Source of the DNA: Thermoanaerobaculia bacterium
GTDB lineage: Bacteria; Acidobacteriota; Thermoanaerobaculia; UBA5066
Length of the DNA stretch: 64,000 nucleotides
Assembly (NCBI GenBank): GCA_022071945.1
Contig: JAJVIN010000023.1
Coordinates: 62,001 to 126,000, forward strand
Reading direction: 5' to 3'
Shown here: positions 55,569 through 62,722 of the stretch, piece after piece
Layout: every line of letters begins with the position of its first letter
Numbering within the stretch: the first letter of the stretch is position 1
Translations under genes and position numbers: made by a program
Notes under the pieces: model-generated
The model's input: the letters and a program-made list of their open reading frames with translations, nothing else
Told to the model about the DNA's origin: nothing
The model's database searches: none

Positions 55569-56381
55569 ATGGGCAGAGTCATCCTCGTCGGCAGCCAGAA
55601 AGGGGGCGTCGGAAAGACCACGACGGCCCTCAACCTCGGCTACAGCCTCAGCCGCCTCGGCAGCCACGTGATCGTCGTCGATGCCGATCCGCAAGGGAGC
55701 CTCGGGATCGCGAGCAACCTCTCCAGAAAGACCACGACCGGATTCGCGCAGGTCCTCTCGGGCGAGTGCCTTCTGGGGGAAGCCCTGACGAGAAGCCGGG
55801 ACGAGTCGCTGGCGATGCTGGGCTCGGGAGTGAACGAGGCCGACCACGCGATGGTCATCGAGGACGCCGCCAGGGATGGGCGCCTCGGGGCCGAGATGAG
55901 AAGACTCGCGGAGGCGAGCCACTACGTCCTCGTCGATGCACCGGCGGGAGTGGGCAGCCTCGTCCGCGCGCTCCTCGAGGCCGCGGATGGCGTCTTGATC
56001 CCGGTTCGCTGCCAGAATCTCTACCTGAAGAGCCTGCCCGCCTTTTTGAGGCTGGTGCAGAAAGTCAAGGAATCGAGGAATCCCTCGCTCGAGATCGACG
56101 GCGCCGTCGTCACGCTCCGGGACGAGCGCAGCGCATCCGAAACGGCCCTCTATTCCGAGTTCGTCGGCGGGGCTCCGGAGGCTCTCTTCTTCAAGACCGT
56201 CATCCGGCACGACGAGATCTTCGAGAAGGCGTCTCAAAAGGCGGTGCCCGTCGCCATGCTGCCCGGGGCCGCCGCAGCGGCTCGGGCCTACCTGGATCTC
56301 GCGCTCGAGTACCGCGAACGCGAGGCGGAGCGCGGCTGGGGCGCGAGCGAGGAGGAGGACGATGTACAGGGCCTCTTCTGA
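55569..56381 (+). CDS. ParA/MinD-family ATPase without ParB partner, 270 aa
   Basis: I start at ATG 55569, just before 'RVILVGSQKGGVGKTTTALNL', the deviant Walker A; in-frame sequence upstream is shadow of the receiver gene. 'VIVVDADPQGSLGI' is Walker A' and 'YVLVDAPAGVGSLVRALLEAADGVLIPV' the Walker B region. ParA-like ATPases position plasmids, chromosomes or protein clusters on nucleoid or membrane. There is no ParB gene or membrane-targeting helix here, and the roadblock partner gene overlaps by 20 bp. A role in positioning the signalling or motility apparatus is inferred from context. Confidence 0.9.
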   Translation: MGRVILVGSQKGGVGKTTTALNLGYSLSRLGSHVIVVDADPQGSLGIASNLSRKTTTGFAQVLSGECLLGEALTRSRDESLAMLGSGVNEADHAMVIEDAARDGRLGAEMRRLAEASHYVLVDAPAGVGSLVRALLEAADGVLIPVRCQNLYLKSLPAFLRLVQKVKESRNPSLEIDGAVVTLRDERSASETALYSEFVGGAPEALFFKTVIRHDEIFEKASQKAVPVAMLPGAAAAARAYLDLALEYREREAERGWGASEEEDDVQGLF

Positions 56382-56967
56382 GATTCAGGAGGCCTTTCGG
56401 CTCCTGCAGGGGCTCGTGCCGGCTTCGTCCGTTCCCCCAAGGGAACCGGCGCCTGCCGCGCCGAAGACCACCCCGGTCCCCCGGCCGGCTGCCCCGCCCT
56501 CCCCCGCCTTCAGCAAGATCCTGGGTCCCGCCCCCGCCGCCCCCGCGGTGGAGAGGCGGGCACCATCTCGAGCCGCCTCCGTCAGCATCACGGGAGCCAC
56601 GAGAGCCGACCGTCTGGCCTTCGTCCTGGATGCCCTCTGCCTTCGGGCCGGGCTCGCGGGGGCCGTCATCGCGGACGAGAGCGGCTTCCCTCTCGCCGAG
56701 CACGGCCACTCGCTCGCCAGCGAGAATCTCGCCGTCTTCACCTCCGTCCTCGGAGAGGCCCTCGAGAAGGCGGGCCGCCTTCTGGGACACCACGCGGCCG
56801 ACTACATCTCGATGGACGTGGACTATGAACGGCAGCTCGCCCTCAAGCGCTTCGTCCTGGCGGAGAAACCCTACTTTCTCGTGGTCGTCGGACCTCAGGG
56901 CAGCGATCAGCGCTCCGAGCTCGAGGTCTCGATCGGTCAGGTCGTTTCCGTGCTTTCCGTCAGCTGA
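56362..56967 (+). CDS. Roadblock/LC7-like protein with proline-rich N-terminus, 201 aa
   Basis: A short N-terminal helix ('EIQEAFRLLQGLVP') leads to about 55 residues of Pro/Ala-rich linker. A roadblock-type domain at about 75-200 follows: 'RLAFVLDALCLRAGLAGAVIADESGFPLAEHG', 'LAVFTSVLGEALEKAGRLLG', 'MDVDYERQLALKRFVLAEKPYFLVVVGP'. It starts within the end of the parA-like gene (20-bp overlap). It is a second, diverged copy of the domain found at 51885 and could pair with it or with the ATPase. Confidence 0.7.
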   Translation: MYRASSEIQEAFRLLQGLVPASSVPPREPAPAAPKTTPVPRPAAPPSPAFSKILGPAPAAPAVERRAPSRAASVSITGATRADRLAFVLDALCLRAGLAGAVIADESGFPLAEHGHSLASENLAVFTSVLGEALEKAGRLLGHHAADYISMDVDYERQLALKRFVLAEKPYFLVVVGPQGSDQRSELEVSIGQVVSVLSVS

Positions 56968-56975
56968 GGGAGACC

Positions 56976-58094
56976 ATGATCCTTCTCGTTGACGACGAAC
57001 CCGTGTTCCTGGACATCGCGAAGATGGCTCTTCTGGCCGACGGACATGAAGTCGCGACCGCGGGCTCGGCCTTTCAGGCCCTGGAGATCGCGGAAGAGAA
57101 GGAACCCGACCTGATCCTCTCGGATGTCCGGATGCCGGGAATGGGTGGGTTCGAATTCCGGCAGGCGTACGAGAGGCGGCACCCGGCCCGGGCGACCCCC
57201 TTCATCTTCATGACGTCTCTCGGGGAGCCTCACGAGATTGCCGAGGGCTTGGACGACGGCGCCGACGACTACGTCGTCAAGCCCGTCCCGCCCGCCGTTC
57301 TCAGGGCGCGCGTGAGGGCGCTTCTGAGGAGGCGCCGCCGCTGGTCCGCCCCGTCCTTCCAGGGCGACCTGGCGCTCTTCCCGTTCATCAAGGTCCTGCG
57401 TTTCTGCGAGGTGAGCGGCTTCTCGGGAACCGTGGTGTTCGAGGCCCCGGACCTGGCTCTCTCCCTGCCCTTTCGAGCCGGGTCGCCCCTGCCCGGAGAC
57501 TCGGTCGCCGACACGGTTCTCGAGCGGCTCTATGACGCCACGGCAGGGACGTTCACTCTTCGCGCCCAGCCGATCACCTTCGAGGAACTCTCGAGTGTCG
57601 AGGCACGTTCCGCACGGAGTGCAGAGAAGCGCCCGCGCGAGACCGAGCTCGAGAGGCCGATGGGCCGCCTTTCCGCCGTCTCCCTGGGGAGCCGGGCCAT
57701 CCAGGTCCAGACCGAGTTCGTCACGAGCCCGAAGGAGCAGATCCTGACGGTCGCCCTCCTGGACGGCAGGGCTCTTTTGAAGCGAACCTCGGATCCTGAA
57801 CCCCCGGCGACGCGAGCTCAGATGGAGGCGCGGATCCGGCTCCTGCACGCCGAGGTCGAGGAAGAGGTTCGCGAACGGCTCGCGTCGCTCCAGCCCCGTT
57901 CCCCCGATCCGGCCGCTCCCCTGTCCGCAAAGGAACGATTCGACGCCCTGTTCGAGGCCGGCTTCGAGAGCTACCGGGCGGGACGCCACGCGGAAGCCCT
58001 GAAAGCCTGGGAGGAAGCCCACGCTCTCTTCCCGTCGGACCGGACGGTCCAGGTGAACATCGAGATCCTGAAGAGGAAGCTCGGCCAGGCCTGA
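56976..58094 (+). CDS. Receiver-PATAN-like response regulator with helical C-terminus, 372 aa
   Basis: A receiver at residues 1-120 ('ILLVDDEPVFLDI', 'LILSDVRMPGMGG', 'FMTSLGE', 'DYVVKPVPP') is followed by a PATAN-like segment ('FQGDLALFPFIKVLRFCEVSGFSGTV'). A central region with 'GSRAIQVQTEFVTSPKEQILTVALLDG' and a charged C-terminal TPR-like repeat ('AGFESYRAGRHAEALKAWEEAHALFPSDRTVQV') end the protein. It begins 9 bp after the second roadblock gene and closes the operon. The TPR-like end may recruit the output machinery. No DNA-binding domain. Confidence 0.82.
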   Translation: MILLVDDEPVFLDIAKMALLADGHEVATAGSAFQALEIAEEKEPDLILSDVRMPGMGGFEFRQAYERRHPARATPFIFMTSLGEPHEIAEGLDDGADDYVVKPVPPAVLRARVRALLRRRRRWSAPSFQGDLALFPFIKVLRFCEVSGFSGTVVFEAPDLALSLPFRAGSPLPGDSVADTVLERLYDATAGTFTLRAQPITFEELSSVEARSARSAEKRPRETELERPMGRLSAVSLGSRAIQVQTEFVTSPKEQILTVALLDGRALLKRTSDPEPPATRAQMEARIRLLHAEVEEEVRERLASLQPRSPDPAAPLSAKERFDALFEAGFESYRAGRHAEALKAWEEAHALFPSDRTVQVNIEILKRKLGQA

Positions 58095-58541
58095 AGCCGC
58101 GCCCGCGCCCGTACCACCCTGGAACCTAGCACTCCGAACGAGCGAGCCAAACGCGCCCGGAGATGATTCTCCGGGCTCTGGAGTTTCTACATCTGGGTGC
58201 CGGCAGGTCCGTGCCTCCAATCACGAACGGGAGGCAGGCGCATGAGCGCCGGAGGGGTCCACGGGGACACCTCGGATGCTGCCGGCCGGCCAACAAGAAC
58301 CGGCGCTGACCCCTCCCGGGCCTGCGGGCCCGGCCTCCCCTTCGTAAGGGGAGGCGGGAGGCGGCCAGAAACGGATGCGCCCGGCTCGCCCGGAGATGAT
58401 TCTCCGGGCTACGAAGCGGCGACCCTTCGGGCCTTGACCGGAAAGCCCCCTTCAGGGGACGCAGTTCCGTGGCCCGGCGAAGTATCGCTGGGCTTGCTGT
58501 CCGGCACCCAGGATCAGATCCGATTTCAGGGAATCGCTCTC
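58095..58541. repeat. 447-bp gene-free patch with repeated hairpins
   Basis: The palindrome CCCGGAGATGATTCTCCGGG occurs twice, at 58156-58175 and 58389-58408, each flanked by CG and CT. A third perfect hairpin, GCCTCCCCTT-cgt-AAGGGGAGGC, is at 58333-58355. Open frames crossing the patch are Arg/Pro-rich and not gene-like. The first copy could end the operon transcript, but no T-run follows, so a REP-type element is more likely. Confidence 0.65.
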
Positions 58542-58889
58542 CTAGCGTCCCCTGACCTGCACGGCGACAGCCGAGATCTGGTCGATCCGCACGAGAGCAT
58601 CGAAGAACTCACGTCCCGCCAGGTCCGAGACGTGCACGAGGTCCTTGCCGACCTTCTGGACCTTCCCGGTGATCTCCTCTCCATTGCCGGCCAGCCGGAT
58701 CTTCACGACACGGCCCTCGAGCTTCTTGAGCGTTGTGGCCACCGAGTCCTGCTCCTCGAACCGCAGGGACTTGTCCGGCGACGCGGGTGCCGCGCCGGTC
58801 TGGGCTCCGGCAACTCCAAAGGATCCGAGCGTCGCGACCGCCACGGCGACATACCCCATGAGGAACCGGCCGGGCTTTCTCGAAGTCAT
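58542..58889 (-). CDS. Small secreted protein with Sm/SH3-like core, 115 aa
   Basis: A signal peptide ('MGYVAVAVATLGSFGVAGAQTG') is followed by a mature part of about 85 residues: 'VATTLKKLEGRVVKIRLAGNGEEITGKV', then 'LVHVSDLAGREFFDALVRIDQISAV'. The strand pattern (K-x-L-G-x-V-x-x-x-x-xx-G-x-x-x-x-G-x-V) looks like a small five-stranded barrel of Sm/SH3 type. Isolated gene, no partner visible. Function unknown. Confidence 0.65.
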   Translation of the reverse strand: MTSRKPGRFLMGYVAVAVATLGSFGVAGAQTGAAPASPDKSLRFEEQDSVATTLKKLEGRVVKIRLAGNGEEITGKVQKVGKDLVHVSDLAGREFFDALVRIDQISAVAVQVRGR

Positions 58890-58965
58890 GCTTACCTCCT
58901 CAACCTCCGCGTGCCGAAAGCCGCGGCTGGCGGGAGTCTAGCCTTCCCCAGGAAAGGCCCCGGTG

Positions 58966-59757
58966 ATGGATCTCATCGAGCATGCGTTTCCCCCCTTCCG
59001 GGGCAAGAACCGGAGGAAGATCAGCCCGGTGAGAGATCACCTCTGGGCCTTCTTCGACGAGACGGGTCATGCGCGAAGCAGCGCCTTCGTGGGGGTCGCC
59101 GGCTTTGTCTCCACGGGCGGCGCCTTCTCTGCCTTCGATCTGACATGGCGCGAGGTCCTCGCATGCGCGGGGGTCCCTTCCTTTCACGCCCGGGAGTTCG
59201 CCCACTCCATCGGCCCCTTCTCGGACTGGAATCGCGACGAGCCCAGGAGACGGCGCTTCCTCAAAGGACTTCTTGGCGCCATCACCCGGGCCCGGCTCCT
59301 TCCCATCGCCGCATGCATCGACACCTCGAGGGCGAAGACTCCTCCCGTCCCTCCCCACCAACACCTGGGCGGGCCCTACTTCGCTTGCCTCCTCGCCGCC
59401 TCGCGGCGGGCGATCGACCACGCCCGGAATCTCGAAACCCCTCGCGTGGTCGACTTCGTCGTCGCCAGGACGAGCGAATACAGGGGCGAGGCCTTTCAGG
59501 TGAGAGACCGCCTCCTCGAGGACCCTCTGCGCCGCTCCCTCACGGGCAGCCTCGAGATCGCCGAAGCTCGGGATGTTCCCGCTCTTCAGGCGGCCGACCT
59601 CCTGGCCTACGAGATGGCAAAGGAGGTGGCTCGTCTGGCGGCCCGAGACCCCGCGAGGCCACGCTGGCCCTTCCAGACCTTGCTCGAGGCGGCGAACGGC
59701 GTTCCCTTCCTGGAGGTTCTGCGACCGGATCCGCAAGTCCCACCGGAACTTCCGTGA
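58966..59757 (+). CDS. DUF3800-like protein, 263 aa
   Basis: ATG 58966 (a GTG precedes it directly). 'LWAFFDETGHARSSAFVGVAGFVST' is the typical N-terminal strand-turn of DUF3800 proteins (D-E-[ST]-G), and 'ARDVPALQAADLLAYEMAKEV' matches their C-terminal 'xxQxADxxA' block. The fold is RNase H-like, with Asp and Glu in these blocks as possible metal ligands. Such genes are frequent in mobile and defence regions, but nothing around this one indicates a particular system. A 14-bp perfect palindrome (GTGAGCCGGCTCAC) overlaps the stop codon. Confidence 0.72.
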   Translation: MDLIEHAFPPFRGKNRRKISPVRDHLWAFFDETGHARSSAFVGVAGFVSTGGAFSAFDLTWREVLACAGVPSFHAREFAHSIGPFSDWNRDEPRRRRFLKGLLGAITRARLLPIAACIDTSRAKTPPVPPHQHLGGPYFACLLAASRRAIDHARNLETPRVVDFVVARTSEYRGEAFQVRDRLLEDPLRRSLTGSLEIAEARDVPALQAADLLAYEMAKEVARLAARDPARPRWPFQTLLEAANGVPFLEVLRPDPQVPPELP

Positions 59758-59861
59758 GCCGGCTCACACATCTCCCCTCCTCTCGCGACCCTCGGCCTCT
59801 CCGCGCCGCCCTCAGCCGCTAGAATCCTCGAGCTCAAAACAGATCAGGAGGATCACCCTTC

Positions 59862-61121
59862 ATGAGGAGACTCGCGCTTCTTACAGCCGCGCTTTGCGGC
59901 CTTCACCTCGGGCTGGCCCCGGCGCCCGCCCTTGCCGTCACCCCGGCCCTGGTGGACTGTCCCTACCTCGGGACCGTGGGAGACAACTGGGGCGTCTACG
60001 GCTTCTACGTCCCCAGCTACCCTGGCATCAATCTGCAGGACGTGACGCTCTATTTGCAGTTCCCCGAGGCCGGAACGTACCAGGTGTCTCTCATCGCCCG
60101 GCGGGACGCTTTCAACGGCCCCATGGTCGGAACCTCGCCCGCGACCGTCGAAGTCACATCCGACCGCTTCTTGCCGATCACGTTCCGATTCGACTCGGCC
60201 GCCGTGCCGGCCGGATCGACGCTCGTCTTCGAAACCCGCAGGGACTCGGGACCCTCCGGAACCATCTTCTTCGCCGTCCTGGTTCCGGACGGCTGTCCGG
60301 TCTACCAGACAGAGAACTTCAATCCTCCGCTCGGGGGGTATCGCCGTGCCGGCATCGCGGTCAGGATCACGGGCGATCCCGATCCCGCCGGACGGCTGAC
60401 GGTCATCACCGTGCCCGCCGTCGTGTCGAACCGGGGCCTCAACGAGACCTTCTTCCACTCGGACGTTGCTCTCTTCAACCGGATCTCTGATTCGATCACC
60501 GTGAAGGCGCGCTACCGCTGCCAGGCGGGCCAGAACTGTGGGACGGGCGAAGCGACCTTCGACATGCCGGCGTTCTCTTCAAAGACGATCCCGGACGTCG
60601 TTTCCACCCTTTTCGGCGCGTCGCAGTCGTCCGGAGCGCTGGAGTTCTCCTACCGGTCCCCCTGGCGGAGGGGCGACGAGCTCGCGGTCTTCTCGCGGGT
60701 CTACACGCCCGAGCTGCCCAAGCCCACGAACGGCGCCGCCGTCCCGGGCTTGCCCTCGGGTCAGGCGATGGGAAAGGGCATCTTTCTCGGGCTCGCCAAC
60801 AACGGCGGCGACCTTTCTGCGGGGTTCCGTTCCAATGCGGGCATTTACAACCCCTGGGGATTCGAAATCTCCGCCACGTTCGACGTCTACCGGACCGAAG
60901 GCCGGCTCGACAGCGCCAACCGGCTCGGCAGCTTCTCCGCCACGTGGGGACCCTACGAATCGAGGCAGATCAACGACATCTTCAAGGCAGCGGGCGCGGA
61001 ATCGACGGTGACCCTGGACGGAATGCTGAGGATGACGGCAACGGCACCGGTCTTCGGGTACGTCACTGTCATCGACAACGGCACCGGCGACTCCGTCTTC
61101 CAGACTCCAAAGCCGTTCTGA
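59862..61121 (+). CDS. Secreted protein with IDN-type C-terminal domain, 419 aa
   Basis: ATG 59862 with AGGAGG upstream and a signal peptide ending 'APALAVTP'. The N-terminal 150 residues are a beta-sandwich-like region with 'GDNWGVYGFYVPSYPG'. From about residue 185 the shared IDN-type module appears: 'TVITVPAVVSNRGLNETFFHSDVALFN', 'KTIPDVVSTLFGASQSSGALEF', 'GFRSNAGIYNPWGFEISATFDVY' and the closing 'VTVIDNGTGDSVFQTP'. Extracellular or periplasmic, no catalytic motif; probably adhesion or surface structure. Confidence 0.75.
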   Translation: MRRLALLTAALCGLHLGLAPAPALAVTPALVDCPYLGTVGDNWGVYGFYVPSYPGINLQDVTLYLQFPEAGTYQVSLIARRDAFNGPMVGTSPATVEVTSDRFLPITFRFDSAAVPAGSTLVFETRRDSGPSGTIFFAVLVPDGCPVYQTENFNPPLGGYRRAGIAVRITGDPDPAGRLTVITVPAVVSNRGLNETFFHSDVALFNRISDSITVKARYRCQAGQNCGTGEATFDMPAFSSKTIPDVVSTLFGASQSSGALEFSYRSPWRRGDELAVFSRVYTPELPKPTNGAAVPGLPSGQAMGKGIFLGLANNGGDLSAGFRSNAGIYNPWGFEISATFDVYRTEGRLDSANRLGSFSATWGPYESRQINDIFKAAGAESTVTLDGMLRMTATAPVFGYVTVIDNGTGDSVFQTPKPF

Positions 61122-61190
61122 GCTCCCGTCCTCTCCCGAGCGAGGGTCCGAATTGCCCTGCCGCTGGCGGAACAGGAGTCAACCGCTCTG

Positions 61191-61254
61191 TTGACGGCTA
61201 CCCGGGGCCGAACTTAGTGTCGCTTCGGTGTGATCCCACTTCTGAACTAGGAGA
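61191..61254 (+). promoter_or_regulatory. Promoter and ribosome-binding site of the 243-aa secreted protein
   Basis: TTGACG (61191-61196) and TTAGTG (61214-61219) with a 17-bp spacer, then AGGAGA (61249-61254) 7 bp before the ATG at 61262. The -35 is close to consensus, the -10 weaker. Confidence 0.45.
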
Positions 61255-61261
61255 AAAGCGG

Positions 61262-61993
61262 ATGAAAACGAGGATCTTCCTTTCGGTTGCGGCGGCCGCC
61301 GCCGCGGTCCTTCTGACCCCCGCCGTCCACGCACAGTTCGTCCCGTCAGAAAAGCTCCAGATCGTCGAGGGCCGTGCGGGCGTCGACCCCGACACGGGCT
61401 TCGTGAGAATCACGGGAGAGCTCTGGAACCGGTCGGACAAGACTCTCGAGCAGCCGGAGATCATCGTCGAGCTCTACGACCCTTCGGGCAAGCCGATCGA
61501 CGTGACGGGCTTTCTGGCCGAGGTCAAGAAGGAGGCGGGAACCGACCTGCGCGACGGCGTCCTGACGGAGAGGACCTACCTGGCGCCAGGCGAGGCCGCG
61601 GTCTTCGAGTACATGCGCGACCCGAAGAAGCTCTCCGGCAAGAAGTACGGCTCGCACAAGCTCTTCGCGAAGGCGCGCACTGCCGAGGGGACGGCCCCGA
61701 AGGCGTCTGTCGAGGGCTTCAAGTTCTCCGGGGACAAGGACGGCTTCTTCGCGGTCAGCGGGACGATCCGCAACACGGGCTCCGTCCCGTGCCGTTCTCC
61801 GAGAGCCGTCCTCGGTTTCTACTCACCCGACGGCAAGGTCGTGCTCGCGAGCTACGAGCAACCCGACGAGATGTTCCAGAAGAAGCTGGCACCGGGCCAG
61901 ACGGTCGGCTTTTCCCGCAAGTCGATCCTGACTCCTTCCGGCAGCACGATCAAGGACGTGAAGGTCTGGGGGGATTGCGCCCTGCCCGACTGA
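61262..61993 (+). CDS. Secreted FxLYD-like two-domain protein, 243 aa
   Basis: I start at ATG 61262 because of the ribosome-binding site and an Ala-rich signal peptide ending 'VHAQFV'. Two related beta domains follow: 'TGFVRITGELWNRSDKTLEQPEIIVELYDPSGKPI' and 'DGFFAVSGTIRNTGSVPCRSPRAVLGFYSPDGKVV', each with 'TYLAPGEAAVFEY' or 'KLAPGQTVGF'. This is the FxLYD pattern of secreted proteins with no known enzymatic role. Stop-to-stop with the DUF502 gene, 3 bp apart. Confidence 0.75.
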   Translation: MKTRIFLSVAAAAAAVLLTPAVHAQFVPSEKLQIVEGRAGVDPDTGFVRITGELWNRSDKTLEQPEIIVELYDPSGKPIDVTGFLAEVKKEAGTDLRDGVLTERTYLAPGEAAVFEYMRDPKKLSGKKYGSHKLFAKARTAEGTAPKASVEGFKFSGDKDGFFAVSGTIRNTGSVPCRSPRAVLGFYSPDGKVVLASYEQPDEMFQKKLAPGQTVGFSRKSILTPSGSTIKDVKVWGDCALPD

Positions 61994-61996
61994 GAC

Positions 61997-62572
61997 CTAC
62001 GAGCGCTCCGGGGGGCGGACGGGAACCGTGCGGAGCTCGGCCGCCCCTCCCGACACGATGAAGGCCATCGCGTCGGCGCCCCTGGCCTCGATGGGAGTGA
62101 TGAGGCGCCTGGGAACGACGAGCATCTGACCCGCGAAGTTGTAGGACTGCGGGAAATAGACGCAGGCGTGATCGGCCAGCCCGGCCTCGGGCAGCGACTC
62201 CCGCGTGAGGAACCCGACGGCGCGCAGATCGTTGGCCTCGTCGACGACAACCGTCACCGGCCTCTCGAATCCCTTTCGCTCTCCGACGAATGCGTCGGTC
62301 ACGTCGCGAATGGCGGAGTAGAGGATCTTCACGAAGGGAACTTTCCGGAAGATCGCCTCGACGAACTCGAACAGGCGCCGGGTGACGAAGTTCGAGGCCA
62401 GGGCACCGACAACCACGATGATGGCGATCGTCGCGAGAAAGCCCGCCCCCGGAACCGGCAAGCCCATCAGGGCGTCCACCCGCCGGAAGACGAAGACGAC
62501 GATGGCGATCGTGAGGACGGCCGGAATGAAGACGAGAAGACCCCGGAAGAAGTAGCGGACGAGAAAGCGCAT
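61997..62572 (-). CDS. DUF502-family membrane protein, 191 aa
   Basis: I start at ATG 62572 ('MRFLVRYFFRGLLVFIPAVLT'); the longer frame adds a Pro/Ala-rich shadow. Two membrane helices ('GLLVFIPAVLTIAIVVFVF' and 'GFLATIAIIVVVGALASNFV') are followed by the conserved 'PFVKILYSAIRDVTDAF', 'VGFLTRE' and 'VYFPQSYNFAGQMLVVPR' blocks typical of DUF502. Known homologues are uncharacterised inner-membrane proteins. Divergent from the Vgb-like gene. Confidence 0.88.
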   Translation of the reverse strand: MRFLVRYFFRGLLVFIPAVLTIAIVVFVFRRVDALMGLPVPGAGFLATIAIIVVVGALASNFVTRRLFEFVEAIFRKVPFVKILYSAIRDVTDAFVGERKGFERPVTVVVDEANDLRAVGFLTRESLPEAGLADHACVYFPQSYNFAGQMLVVPRRLITPIEARGADAMAFIVSGGAAELRTVPVRPPERS

Positions 62573-62722
62573 CGATCCGAAGTCTACGGGGCGAGGTGAT
62601 GAAGGCCCTCCGGCGGGCGGCCCTGCCACGGCCAGATCAGGAATCGGGCCGGGTCCGGACCGGGTCAAGGCTCTCGCGGCCCCGGAAGGTGGGATGGCCA
62701 TCGGCGCCGTCACTTCCTACGC

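Noticed and set aside
59754-59767. 14-bp perfect palindrome at the end of the DUF3800 gene
   Set aside because: Too short and without a T-run to call a terminator; it may be chance.
58197-59822. 541-codon plus-strand open frame
   Set aside because: It crosses the hairpin-repeat patch, is antisense to a signal-peptide gene and overlaps the DUF3800 gene in another frame; its composition is Arg/Pro/Ser-rich.
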